Of a stretch of 64,000 nt of DNA, positions 28,015-35,971 are shown piece after piece. Position numbers and translations under genes: made by a program. The notes below the pieces were generated by a model that saw only the letters and a list, made by a program, of their open reading frames with translations, was not told the DNA's origin and did not search any database. Position 1 is the first letter of the stretch. The number at the start of each line of letters is the position of its first letter. Origin of the DNA: Verrucomicrobiota bacterium (GTDB lineage Bacteria > Verrucomicrobiota > Verrucomicrobiia > JADLBR01). The stretch lies in the NCBI GenBank assembly GCA_029560585.1, contig JAKQKQ010000092.1, positions 32,233 to 96,232 of the forward strand, written 5' to 3'.

Positions 28015-29061
28015 ATGCTCGCCGCCCGCCTGCATGGGCCATCGGATCTCAGGGTGGAACGCATCCCCCACCCCGGACCGCCGGGGCGCGGCCAGGCTCT
28101 CTTGCGAGTGCGATGCACCGGAATCTGCGGCAGCGATCTGCATTCCTATCTCGACGCGCGCATCGGTGACACGCCCATCGGAGGCCCGCTGATTCTTGGC
28201 CACGAGTTTTCTGCGGTCATCGAAGCCCTCGGGTCCGACTCGCTCGGCGGCAACTTCGAACCGTTGAAGCCGGGCATGCGGGTGGCCGTCGACCCGGCCC
28301 AGCCGTGCCATCGTTGCGAGCCTTGCGAGCAGGGCCATCCGAACCTCTGCTGCCGGCTGGCCTTCTGCGGCAATTACCCCTACGGCGGCAGCTTCTGCGA
28401 GTGGATGCACATGCCAGCGCGCTCCTGCTTTCCGGTGCCGAAGGCGATCGATGACGCCGGGGCGGCGTTGCTCGAGCCGCTGGGCGTGGGCTTGCACGCG
28501 GTCGATCTGGCCAGGATTCGCGTTAGCCACAGCGTGGCCATCCTGGGGATGGGGCCAATCGGACTGATCATTCTGCAGCTCGCCAAACTCGGCGGCGCGG
28601 ATCCCGTGTTCGTCACCGACAAACTCCCGTGGAGACTCAAGTTGGCCGAGCGATGGGGCGGCATTCCCATCCACTGCGACCGCGAAGACGCCGTGCGGCG
28701 CATCGCCCGCGAGACGCGCGACCGCGGCGTGGACATCGCCATCGAGGCCGCGTGGGCGGGCGCGTCCGCGGCAGAAGCCGCCGAAATGGCGCGTTTGGGC
28801 GGGCGGGTCGTCCTCGTCGGCATCCCCGGAGATGACCGCCTCGTGCTCAAGCACTCCACCGCCCGTCGCAAAGGCCTGACCCTCGTCCTGAGCCGTCGCA
28901 TGAAGCATGTCTACCCTCGCGCCATTCGAATGGCCGCCGGCGGCGCGGTGGATTTGAACGGACTGGTCAGCCACCGCTTTTCGCTGAAGCGAGCAACCGA
29001 AGCGTTCCGGTTGAACGCGGCCTATCGGGACAACGTCGTAAAGGCCATCATCGAGAGCTGA
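28015..29061 (+). CDS. Zinc-dependent medium-chain alcohol/sugar dehydrogenase
   Basis: Cytosolic NAD(P)-dependent dehydrogenase of 348 residues in the sorbitol/threonine dehydrogenase group. [14 protein letters not shown] gives the catalytic-zinc Cys, [12 protein letters not shown] the GHE motif, and [15 protein letters not shown] the four Cys of the structural zinc. The coenzyme fold shows [21 protein letters not shown] and an acidic-or-neutral position in FVTDKLPWR that hints at NAD preference. Substrate is probably a polyol or sugar released by the neighbouring glycosidases. Start [11 protein letters not shown] at 28015 is preferred over 27979 because it matches the usual N-terminus; neither start has a strong ribosome binding site. 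Confidence 0.9.
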   Translation: MLAARLHGPSDLRVERIPHPGPPGRGQALLRVRCTGICGSDLHSYLDARIGDTPIGGPLILGHEFSAVIEALGSDSLGGNFEPLKPGMRVAVDPAQPCHRCEPCEQGHPNLCCRLAFCGNYPYGGSFCEWMHMPARSCFPVPKAIDDAGAALLEPLGVGLHAVDLARIRVSHSVAILGMGPIGLIILQLAKLGGADPVFVTDKLPWRLKLAERWGGIPIHCDREDAVRRIARETRDRGVDIAIEAAWAGASAAEAAEMARLGGRVVLVGIPGDDRLVLKHSTARRKGLTLVLSRRMKHVYPRAIRMAAGGAVDLNGLVSHRFSLKRATEAFRLNAAYRDNVVKAIIES

Positions 29062-29252
29062 GGCTCGATGCCGGGGGCAGAAGGAGGCGGGATAGGAATC
29101 CTCTCAGAACGCCATTTGGCGGGGCCGGACACGTTCTTGCCGGCAACCTTCGGAACCCCTCCATTCACGCCGGGCTCTCTCACCCCCGCCGCCCCCGCCA
29201 TAAAGGCCGTGACGAAAGCAACCGATGCGATAACGGCGAGACGCTTCTTCCT

Positions 29253-30344
29253 TCAACCGTACTTGGCCGTGATCTTTTTCGCCAGCTTGGCCGCGTCCGC
29301 TGCGCTGAGCATGCCCATGTCATACTCGAAACTGACCTCGCCCAGAGGTGGTATGATCTTGATGTTGCCCTTTGCCTTCTCGGCGTGGTATCCGTCCGGC
29401 TCGGCGGTGGCGGGCAACACGATGCCGATGGCCGCCTGGTCGGCGACGCGGCAGATCCAGCGGACGGCCTTGTCGAGTTGGTCGGGGTGGTGTCGGACGT
29501 AGTCGGCCGTTCCGTCCGGGTGAACCTGCAGGGTCTGCGCCCAGCCGCTCGAGTCGGCTTCGTAATCGATGAAGAAACACACTTCTGGATCGAGAAAGAG
29601 GTCCTCGGTCAGCACGTTGTGCTTCTCGGGATGTGCGGCGAAGTCCTCGAGGCACTGGCGATACTCCGGGCTCACCGCGATGTGCGTCGGAATGGTTTTG
29701 CGGACACGCACGTGCTCCGGCGTGCATCGCGCCGTATAGACCAACCGGCCGTTCGGAACGGGATTGAAGTTGATGTGCGCCAGATACATCCACTCCATCG
29801 GCACGCGTTTTAGATTGCGCAGCGTCACGGACATCCTCATCACCGACGAGCCAACGTGGAGCTTGAGCAGCGGTTCACAGATGTAGTGCGGGCCGAATGC
29901 CATCGTGTGTTCGTAGGCGCCGCCGAGGCCGAGGTAGTGCCCATCGCTATCCTCGCCGCAGACAATCCAGGCCCTCTGGAACGGCGCATTCGGCAGCTCG
30001 CCGTGCAGCGGGTGCCGGTCCTTCTCACCGGGATTGCCCATGGCGGTCGCGCCGCAATGAAGGAAGAACGCCCCATAGTTCGCCAGATAGTCGCGCGTCG
30101 CCTGCGGTTCCCTGAACATCGAGCGCATCGTCAGATCACGGCCATGGAATGTCGCAGACCAGACTTGCTGGCCTTGGAATGGCAACAGGACGGCCTCGCC
30201 GATTTCGTTGCGGAATCGCAGCGCCGCGACCCCGGTCGAATACCTGAACGCGGATGCGGACAGTGTCCCGCATTCGAGCAGGGTCTTCTCTCGGTCGCAA
30301 AAGAACCCCGGGGCAAGGTGAACGGTTGTCGTCTCGTGGGTCAT
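29253..30344 (-). CDS. DUF4432 family aldose-1-epimerase-like protein
   Basis: A 363-residue beta-sandwich protein of the galactose-mutarotase fold, related to DUF4432. Diagnostic blocks are VLLPFQGQQVWSATFHGRDL, NYGAFFLHCGATAMGNPGE, LHGELPNAPFQRAW and MEWMYLAHINFNPVPNG, the last two carrying the histidines expected in the sugar-binding cleft. DUF4432 proteins are believed to act on unknown sugars, often encoded with Gfo/Idh/MocA oxidoreductases as here: the oxidoreductase gene at 30449-31825 lies 104 bases upstream on the same strand. The start ATG 30344 is preceded by AGGATCCCGCCC; the longer frame to 30464 reaches into the upstream gene. A signal-like frame follows its stop (see findings). 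Confidence 0.85.
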   Translation of the reverse strand: MTHETTTVHLAPGFFCDREKTLLECGTLSASAFRYSTGVAALRFRNEIGEAVLLPFQGQQVWSATFHGRDLTMRSMFREPQATRDYLANYGAFFLHCGATAMGNPGEKDRHPLHGELPNAPFQRAWIVCGEDSDGHYLGLGGAYEHTMAFGPHYICEPLLKLHVGSSVMRMSVTLRNLKRVPMEWMYLAHINFNPVPNGRLVYTARCTPEHVRVRKTIPTHIAVSPEYRQCLEDFAAHPEKHNVLTEDLFLDPEVCFFIDYEADSSGWAQTLQVHPDGTADYVRHHPDQLDKAVRWICRVADQAAIGIVLPATAEPDGYHAEKAKGNIKIIPPLGEVSFEYDMGMLSAADAAKLAKKITAKYG

Positions 30345-30448
30345 GGGCGGGATCCTACTTAAACATCCTTCTTTCGACGAGCCTCTCCAGGCCTCCCGGA
30401 GATCTGAACCCCCGGCATGCCCGCCCGAATCTGATAGAATTCTCTTCC

Positions 30449-31825
30449 TTAGATCTCGGTCCATTGGCCCGGGATGGGCACCGGGTACCGACCCTCTGCG
30501 TCGGCCTGTATCGGAGGCGGGCTGTCTTCCCTGAGCTGGTCAATGTTGGGGCAGAACTGAAAGTTCGACGCCATGGCCTCGTCCCAGGTCACGATGCGGC
30601 CCATGTGGACAGCCGCCCGCCCCATCATGTCGGCGAGGTTGGACAGGGCGGCGCGCTTGGCCTCGTTGTGCGGCCGATTCTCGCGGATGGCCCCCAGAAG
30701 TGCGTTCCACTCCGCCTGCCAAGGCGATATCTTTTCCTTCTCGGCCCGCCACGCGATGTTGTCCGGTGTGCAGCGCTGATCCTTGTAGATCTGAACGGTG
30801 CCGACGTGGACGTTGCCCGAAAATTGCGCCGCGCATTTGGTGCCGTGGACGAACGTGGCGAATTCATTGTGACATTTTGGGATGTATCGGACCACATCAT
30901 ATCCTTTCGCCCCGTCAGGGAAGGTCCACTCGACCGAGAAGGAGTCGAGGTTCTGGCTGCGGTCCGTCGAGGTGGCGACGCGGCCGCCAATGCCGTGGGC
31001 GGTTATGGGCCACATGTCCTTGAGCCAACAGATCTCGTCGATCTGGTGGATATCCATCTCCGCCCAGAGCCCCCCCGATACCCAGAGAAATTTCGTGAAG
31101 TTTCGAATCTGATAGGAGAGTTCCGTCTCGTCGGGTTTGCGTGGCCCCAAGGGTCCGGATGGCTCCATCCGGTAGGCGCGGATCAACTGGATATCGCCGA
31201 GTTCGCCGTCGCGGATGCGCTTGATGAGCTCCTGGCGGTTCTGCGAGTGACGGCACATCAGCCCGGCGGCGATCTTCAGACCCTTCTTTTCCGCTGCATC
31301 CCCAGCCGCGATGACACGCCGCGCGGCGGGCGGATCAACGGCGAACGATTTCTCCATGAAGACGTTCACGCCCTTCGCCACCGCGTATTCCAGCTGGGCG
31401 GGCCGAAAGCCCGCGTAACCGCACAGCATCGCGATGTCGCCGGTGCCCGGCCTCAGGCAGTCGATCGCTCTCTTGAATGAGTCAAAACCGACGAATCTCC
31501 GGTCCGGCGGCACATCCATGCGGTCCGCGTATTCCGTGCTCAGCGCCGCATGGGACTTATCGAGACGGGCCTGGAATAGATCGGCCATCGCAACCAGCTT
31601 CACCGGCCCACCGGTGGCCAAGAATGCATCGCGCGCCGCGCCGCTGCCTCGGCCACCGCATCCGATCAGCGCCAGTCGGATCGTGTTGTCCTCCGCGGCG
31701 TGGACCCACGGGATCGCCGCCCCCGCCAGCGCAGCGCCAGTCGCTAGCTTGCCACCCCGAGCAAAGAACTCCCGGCGCGAGACGCCATTGGATTGGACGG
31801 TGGGGGATTTCGTTTTCGTGTTCAT
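30449..31825 (-). CDS. Tat-exported Gfo/Idh/MocA family oxidoreductase
   Basis: NAD(P)-dependent oxidoreductase of 458 residues. SRREFFARGGKLATGAALAG is a twin-arginine signal, so the enzyme is exported with cofactor bound. The Rossmann half has IRLALIGCGGRGSGAARDAF; the second half carries NVFMEKSFAVDPP (the EKP-like catalytic Lys region), GGLWAEMDIHQIDEICWL and a C-terminal NEAKRAALSNLADMMGRAAVH followed by TWDEAM. PVC genomes hold dozens of such proteins, whose substrates are mostly unknown sugars. ATG 31825 follows GAGGTGCCGAT, a good ribosome binding site, and is preferred over the longer frame (31864). It probably forms a transcription unit with the DUF4432 gene downstream. Confidence 0.92.
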   Translation of the reverse strand: MNTKTKSPTVQSNGVSRREFFARGGKLATGAALAGAAIPWVHAAEDNTIRLALIGCGGRGSGAARDAFLATGGPVKLVAMADLFQARLDKSHAALSTEYADRMDVPPDRRFVGFDSFKRAIDCLRPGTGDIAMLCGYAGFRPAQLEYAVAKGVNVFMEKSFAVDPPAARRVIAAGDAAEKKGLKIAAGLMCRHSQNRQELIKRIRDGELGDIQLIRAYRMEPSGPLGPRKPDETELSYQIRNFTKFLWVSGGLWAEMDIHQIDEICWLKDMWPITAHGIGGRVATSTDRSQNLDSFSVEWTFPDGAKGYDVVRYIPKCHNEFATFVHGTKCAAQFSGNVHVGTVQIYKDQRCTPDNIAWRAEKEKISPWQAEWNALLGAIRENRPHNEAKRAALSNLADMMGRAAVHMGRIVTWDEAMASNFQFCPNIDQLREDSPPPIQADAEGRYPVPIPGQWTEI

Positions 31826-32016
31826 ATCGGCACCTCTTTCTACAGGCATCACAGTTCCTGCCATTGGGGGCGCACCGCATGCACCCCGCCCAGATAGCCC
31901 AGAATCGATTTAACTGCCTTTATCCCAGCACGGACGGAAACTGGCAAGACAGGACTGAAATCAACAGCCCAACGCCGGACAGAGGACGCCATCTTCCCAG
32001 AACGGACTTCGAGCAC

Positions 32017-32442
32017 CTATTGATGCTCCCAGATCGCGACGCATAGCGCCAGTACCCCGACGCACGCGAAAACCAGCGTCGGGATCAACGCCAGCGAGCG
32101 CGGAAGGCGGTCGGTGTGGAGCCTCAGTCTCTTGAGGACGCGGATGTGCTGTGCGATGGCGGCGATCAAACCAAAAACGCCGACCGCGATGATTATGATG
32201 CCGTAGGTCCTCGGCCCGAGAATCTGTCGCGTGGGCGTTATCTTTCCGATCTGTTCGAGATAGAGGAATGCCTTGAACAGCATGAACCCGAAAGTCACGA
32301 GCGACATCGATGTCCTCAACCACGCCATCAGCGTCCGCTCCTGCGCGAGAAAGGTCCGGTCGAACGCGAGATCGACCTGCGACGGTGGCCCTGGCCGGAC
32401 CTCAGTGCCCCGTTCAGCGCCTTCGTTGGCAACCGTGTTCAT
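32017..32442 (-). CDS. DUF202 (YidH-like) inner-membrane protein
   Basis: Small membrane protein of 141 residues. The DUF202 signature is plain: LAFDRTFLAQERTLMAWLRT followed by a transmembrane segment SMSLVTFGFMLFKAFLY, then TYGIIIIAVGVFGLIAAIAQ and, after a short basic loop, LIPTLVFACVGVLALCVAI as second and third membrane segments. The function of DUF202/YidH proteins is unknown; a related VTC-family domain is found with polyphosphate synthases. It stands alone. ATG 32442 was taken; GTG 32451 in the same frame is possible. Confidence 0.85.
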   Translation of the reverse strand: MNTVANEGAERGTEVRPGPPSQVDLAFDRTFLAQERTLMAWLRTSMSLVTFGFMLFKAFLYLEQIGKITPTRQILGPRTYGIIIIAVGVFGLIAAIAQHIRVLKRLRLHTDRLPRSLALIPTLVFACVGVLALCVAIWEHQ

Positions 32443-32517
32443 CTCCCTCACGCGTCATCGGCCCTGGGGCCGCTCTCATGCTTTTACCTCCAACCCCGCC
32501 GCTTTGGCCAGCACCCG

Positions 32518-32680
32518 CTGACAGCCCGTTGAAAAAGGGCCACGGACTCCCTCTGATGGAGCGCGTGGCCCGATTCCGCCGGGAGGGCCCGCGGATGCCT
32601 TTGAAATCCTCCAGATTGCGCCCAAAATGAATGCAACGATTACGCCGCAACTCCACCCACTGCTATTGGTTTACAACTTC
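32518..32680. repeat. Dispersed repeat element, copy A
   Basis: Begins with CTGACAGCCCGTTGAAAAAG and contains at 32555-32594 a 40-base block (GATGGAGCGCGTGGCCCGAT, continuing TCCGCCGGGAGGGCCCGCGG) that recurs at 49997-50036 with three mismatches in the same orientation. The leading motif recurs at 44915-44936 (CTGGCAGCCCATTGAAAAAC) and, reversed, near 50130-50150. No coding sequence is inside. The right edge is not defined; the reading frame from ATG 32627 may belong to the element, which is why I start the methyltransferase later. Confidence 0.5.
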
Positions 32681-33436
32681 ATGAAAATGACCGCTTGCTC
32701 CTTCGTCGGAATGATCTCGATTGCCCTGACCATTCCTTTCCTTCTGCATTTCGCCGTATCCCGAGCATTCGCCCAAGCACCTGACCGACCCCCGGGCGGA
32801 GGCCCGCCAGGGTTCGGGAAGGGTCCGAGGATGGACGCCCACGAACCCCTGTTCCCTTCGGCCACAGTCCCGAGAAATGACCGCGAGAGGGCGGCGCTCG
32901 CCGTGCTCGACGACATGGATAAAGCCCAGCGCGCGGGCAGCATGAGCGTGCCCGCAAACGACGGGCGCCTTTTGCGGATCCTCGCCGAGGCAGCTGACGC
33001 AAGACACGTGGTTGAACTCGGCACCTCCATCGGCTACTCGGGCATCTGGTTCTGCCTGGCCCTGGAATCCACCGGTGGCAAACTGACGACGTTTGAAATC
33101 GACGAGGCGAGGGCCGCGACCGCCCGCGCCAACTTCAAGCGCGCGGGTGTCGAAAACCGCGTGACGCTGGTGTTCGGCGACGCGCACCAGAAAGTCGTGG
33201 AGGTCCAGGGCCCGATCGACGTCGTGTTCCTCGACGCTGACAAAGAGGGTTATCTCGATTACCTGCAAAAGCTCCTGCCCAAGGTGCGCCCGGGTGGTTT
33301 GGTGATCGCCCACAACATGAATCGCCGCCAGGCAGACCCGAAATACGTCGAGGCCATCACCAGGAACCCCGAATTGGAAACGCTCTTTGTCAGCGCGGGC
33401 GCGTCGGGAATCGGCGTCAGCCTGAAGAAGCGGTGA
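32681..33436 (+). CDS. O-methyltransferase-like class I SAM protein with signal peptide
   Basis: A protein of about 251 residues combining an export signal with a SAM-dependent methyltransferase of the catechol/caffeoyl-CoA O-methyltransferase type. MKMTACSFVGMISIALTIPF and LLHFAVSRAFAQ form the signal peptide. The enzyme part has VVELGTSIGYSGIWFCLAL (SAM motif I), LTTFEIDEARAATARANF (acidic ribose-binding residue), VVFLDADKEGYLDYLQKLL (metal-binding Asp block) and PGGLVIAHNMNR. An exported SAM enzyme is puzzling because SAM is cytoplasmic; similar exported forms occur in PVC bacteria without known role. The frame is open from ATG 32627, but that part overlaps a repeat element, so 32681 is preferred. 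Confidence 0.75.
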   Translation: MKMTACSFVGMISIALTIPFLLHFAVSRAFAQAPDRPPGGGPPGFGKGPRMDAHEPLFPSATVPRNDRERAALAVLDDMDKAQRAGSMSVPANDGRLLRILAEAADARHVVELGTSIGYSGIWFCLALESTGGKLTTFEIDEARAATARANFKRAGVENRVTLVFGDAHQKVVEVQGPIDVVFLDADKEGYLDYLQKLLPKVRPGGLVIAHNMNRRQADPKYVEAITRNPELETLFVSAGASGIGVSLKKR

Positions 33437-33577
33437 CCCGCCCACCCCGCCGCATTGACCCACGTGGTTCCCTGGCCGCACCCTATTCAGACCAGATCCC
33501 GTGCCCCACAGGGCAGGGCACCATCGGTGATGCAGATCGGCAGGTCGACCGACTGAGCATGGCGATGGGTCAGCTGA

Positions 33578-34327
33578 CTACGGCAAGAGAGTCTCCATCA
33601 AGTCGACCATGAATGCGGCCTCCTCCTGGTCGAGGGCCTGCCATCCCTCAGGGAACCCCAGCTCGGCGCAAAGCTCCCTGTCGGCCTGGTGCTCCCGCAT
33701 CGCGAGCAGGCCAGCGAGGAGGCAAGCTCGCCTGTCCGCGTGCTGCGGGGCGAGCAACAGCGCGTGCCTGACGACGCAGATCCGGCTCAGGATGACCGGA
33801 CGAAGTTGGCCCCGCACAAGTTCCGAGAGATCCTCAAAGCTCTCTTTCAGGAAAAATCCCGCATCGGCCTCCCCGTTGATGAGGGCCTTTGCGACCAACA
33901 CATAGTTTCGGTGGTGGGTCAGGGTAATGTTCGATTCGTCCAGATCCGCGGGTTCGAGCAAGATTCGACCGATGGTCTCCACGTCGGGCGCGTCGGTTGC
34001 AGCCACCCTCAGCCCCTGCCTGAAGTCCGCGACCTTCCGCACCGGGCTCTCGGCGACCACAGCCACAAGCGCCTCATCCGACTTGCCTGCGCCGCGGGCC
34101 ACCGGCACGAATCCCTTTTCACGCAGGACCATCGACGTGTCGAAGGCATTCGCATAGATCATGTCCACGCAACCCGCCCCCACTGCCCCGCGCAACGCCC
34201 GAAAATCGTCGTACAGTTCGAGATGGCACGCCTCACCGAGAAAGTGCTGGAGCCGATTGTTGAAAATGAACCACTGAGAAAGATGGCTCGAGCTGAATTC
34301 CGGGCTGATCGCAAATTGAAGCGCCAT
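33578..34327 (-). CDS. Leaderless PhnD-like phosphate/phosphonate-binding domain protein
   Basis: A 249-residue type 2 periplasmic-binding-fold protein resembling PhnD: LQFAISPEFSSSHLSQWFIF, LELYDDFRALRGAVGAGCVD then MIYANAFDTSMVLREKGF, and ALINGEADAGFFLKESFEDL. It has no signal peptide or lipobox, beginning MALQFAISP directly, so it should stay in the cytoplasm. That makes transport unlikely and a sensory or scaffold role more likely. It is the last gene of the minus-strand operon 37288-33578, 22 bases after the PAS protein gene. The C-terminal 40 residues (LDQEEAAFMVDLMETLL) form a helix of unknown use. Family fold call is fair; ligand unknown. Confidence 0.7.
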   Translation of the reverse strand: MALQFAISPEFSSSHLSQWFIFNNRLQHFLGEACHLELYDDFRALRGAVGAGCVDMIYANAFDTSMVLREKGFVPVARGAGKSDEALVAVVAESPVRKVADFRQGLRVAATDAPDVETIGRILLEPADLDESNITLTHHRNYVLVAKALINGEADAGFFLKESFEDLSELVRGQLRPVILSRICVVRHALLLAPQHADRRACLLAGLLAMREHQADRELCAELGFPEGWQALDQEEAAFMVDLMETLLP

Positions 34328-34349
34328 GGTCTGATCTCTTTGCCCCCGG

Positions 34350-34835
34350 TCACCTCATCGTCCTGTACAGTGCCTCGACCTCCGCGATCTTACCCCGCGA
34401 TGGCTCGCGCCGCACAGAGGTGTAGCTGACAATCGTGCCGCTGCGCACGTTGGCCACGACGACGGCGCGGACCCAATAGAAACCCCCATCCTTGCGGAGA
34501 TTCTTGACGTAACCTTGCCACTTCTTACCGGCCATGATCGTGTCCCAAAGATCCTTGAAGGCGGCGGCGGGCATGTCCGGATGTCGGATGATGTGGTGGG
34601 GCTGGCCAATCAGTTCTTCACGCGAATAGCCGGACATTCGCACAAAGGCCTCGTTGCATTCCGTGATGAATCCCGCCGGATCGGTCTGAGATACGATCAG
34701 TTCGCCCGGTGGAAACGGCGTCTCGATGCCCGTCACGAAGACGCGCCTCCTTGTCCCGTCCTGATAGGTCAGGACGTGTTCAGTCCCCTCCCCGACGATG
34801 TCCTCGGGCCGCATGTCTGTCACTTGGCTCTCCAT
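34350..34835 (-). CDS. Single PAS-domain signalling protein
   Basis: Cytosolic protein of about 161 residues dominated by one PAS domain of the Aer/PAS_3 kind: LIVSQTDPAGFITECNEAFV, MSGYSREELIGQPHHIIRHP, DMPAAAFKDLWDTIMAGKKW and GFYWVRAVVVANVRSG. In Aer-type proteins this segment binds FAD and reads redox state; the NIRHPD-like HIIRHPDMP is preserved. There is no attached output domain, so it must act through a partner. It sits between the roadblock gene and the PhnD-like gene of the same operon. ATG 34835 is chosen; ATG 34814 would also leave the domain intact and the frame is open to 34895. Confidence 0.85.
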   Translation of the reverse strand: MESQVTDMRPEDIVGEGTEHVLTYQDGTRRRVFVTGIETPFPPGELIVSQTDPAGFITECNEAFVRMSGYSREELIGQPHHIIRHPDMPAAAFKDLWDTIMAGKKWQGYVKNLRKDGGFYWVRAVVVANVRSGTIVSYTSVRREPSRGKIAEVEALYRTMR

Positions 34836-34901
34836 TTCCGGAGTCGCGTCCGCGGCCGCACACCTGGCAGCCTGTCGGATTCTCCAAAGTCCCACAGGCT
34901 G

Positions 34902-35267
34902 CTAGCTCAGCAGTTCGCCGATCGCCTTGGCCGCCCGCTTGGACTCCAGAAACACCAGTCCCAACCTCGCTGTTTCGCGGGCCACGACGGTCAGCACGGC
35001 CTCCTTGCCGGCGCCGATAATCAGCACGTAGCCCCGCTCTCCCTTGACCATCACCTGCTCAAGAGCGCCTCGGTGCAGTTCGCGCGCCGTCCGCTGGCCA
35101 ATCGAGAGCATCGCCGCCGACATGGCCCCGACGCGATCCTCGTCGACAGATTGGCTTAGCATGGTCGCTATCGTCAGGCCATCGACGGACATGATGGCCG
35201 ACGCCTCGATGTCGGAGGTCGAGCTGTTCAACCCCCGAAGCACCTCATTCAACTTCTCGGTTTTCAT
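34902..35267 (-). CDS. Roadblock/LC7 domain protein
   Basis: A 121-residue roadblock/LC7 protein with the typical pattern: N-terminal helix MKTEKLNEVLRGLNSS, IEASAIMSVDGLTIATMLSQ, a central helix VGAMSAAMLSIGQRTARELH, then ALEQVMVKGERGYVLIIGAG and a C-terminal helix. Such proteins (MglB-like) form dimers and regulate small Ras-like GTPases that set polarity, motility or predation behaviour. No GTPase gene is in this operon. Its start codon overlaps the stop of the preceding roadblock gene by four bases (35264-35267), so the two are translationally coupled and may form a heterodimer. Start ATG 35267 is firm for that reason. Confidence 0.9.
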   Translation of the reverse strand: MKTEKLNEVLRGLNSSTSDIEASAIMSVDGLTIATMLSQSVDEDRVGAMSAAMLSIGQRTARELHRGALEQVMVKGERGYVLIIGAGKEAVLTVVARETARLGLVFLESKRAAKAIGELLS

Positions 35268-35869
35268 ATGTTTCCCGACCCCTGCGCCGTGAATCCTCCA
35301 GCGGCCAGCCGGCCGACGCGGCCCAAGACGGAAGTGATACGCCGGATGGAACCCTCGGTTTCGACTCGCACGTCCACGGCCCGCGGGCAAATCACCATCA
35401 GGAAGCAGGGCGCGCTCTCAATCTCGAACCGTTGGAGCACGACCTTGTCGACCTGACCAATTTCCATAGTGATGCCATTCACCCCCCCCTGCCGCAGCAG
35501 TCGGCCGGAATGCTCGATCGCCTCCCCAAGCACCGAACAGCACGCCGCCATCGCCTCCGGTTCCACGGGGCAGTGGAAATCGGCGATGGGCAACCCCCTG
35601 CCATCTGCGACCACCGCCCCAGAGAATCCCCCCCGGCGACACATATCGCGCAGGATTTCTGTCATCTCGTCGGCGAGGAACCGCGCAGGCGACAGGGGGA
35701 CCGACAAACGTCCCGCGGACACATCCTCCGCGCGGGGAGTTGCAAGATCCGGCGGCTGCCGCGACACGACCCCGCATGGCGCGCCGGTCGGATCCAACTG
35801 CGACGGTGCCGACAATGCCCGTATCAGGTCCAGCGCTTTGCGAAAATCAGACGAATCCAAGAGGGCCAT
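35264..35869 (-). CDS. Second roadblock/LC7-like protein with N-terminal extension
   Basis: About 201 residues. The C-terminal 125 residues fold like roadblock/LC7: MTEILRDMCRRGGFSGAVVA, DGRGLPIADFHCPVEPEAMA, helix SVLGEAIEHSGRLLR, then NGITMEIGQVDKVVLQRFEI and ESAPCFLMVICPRAVDVRVE. The N-terminal 75 residues are Pro/Ser-rich and unassigned. It overlaps the canonical roadblock gene as ATGA, implying equal expression and probably direct pairing. ATG 35869 was chosen over the open frame start at 35920. It lies 102 bases after the CBS-PAS-DUF4388 gene on the same strand. Confidence 0.75.
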   Translation of the reverse strand: MALLDSSDFRKALDLIRALSAPSQLDPTGAPCGVVSRQPPDLATPRAEDVSAGRLSVPLSPARFLADEMTEILRDMCRRGGFSGAVVADGRGLPIADFHCPVEPEAMAACCSVLGEAIEHSGRLLRQGGVNGITMEIGQVDKVVLQRFEIESAPCFLMVICPRAVDVRVETEGSIRRITSVLGRVGRLAAGGFTAQGSGNI

Positions 35870-35971
35870 AGGTGCCTTCGGTCGCACGCCAACGGGCCGG
35901 TTCCCATTGGAGCAATTCAATCGCGAAATCCATATGAACTCTGGTGTCCCGTTCCTATGTCAAGCGCCCCG

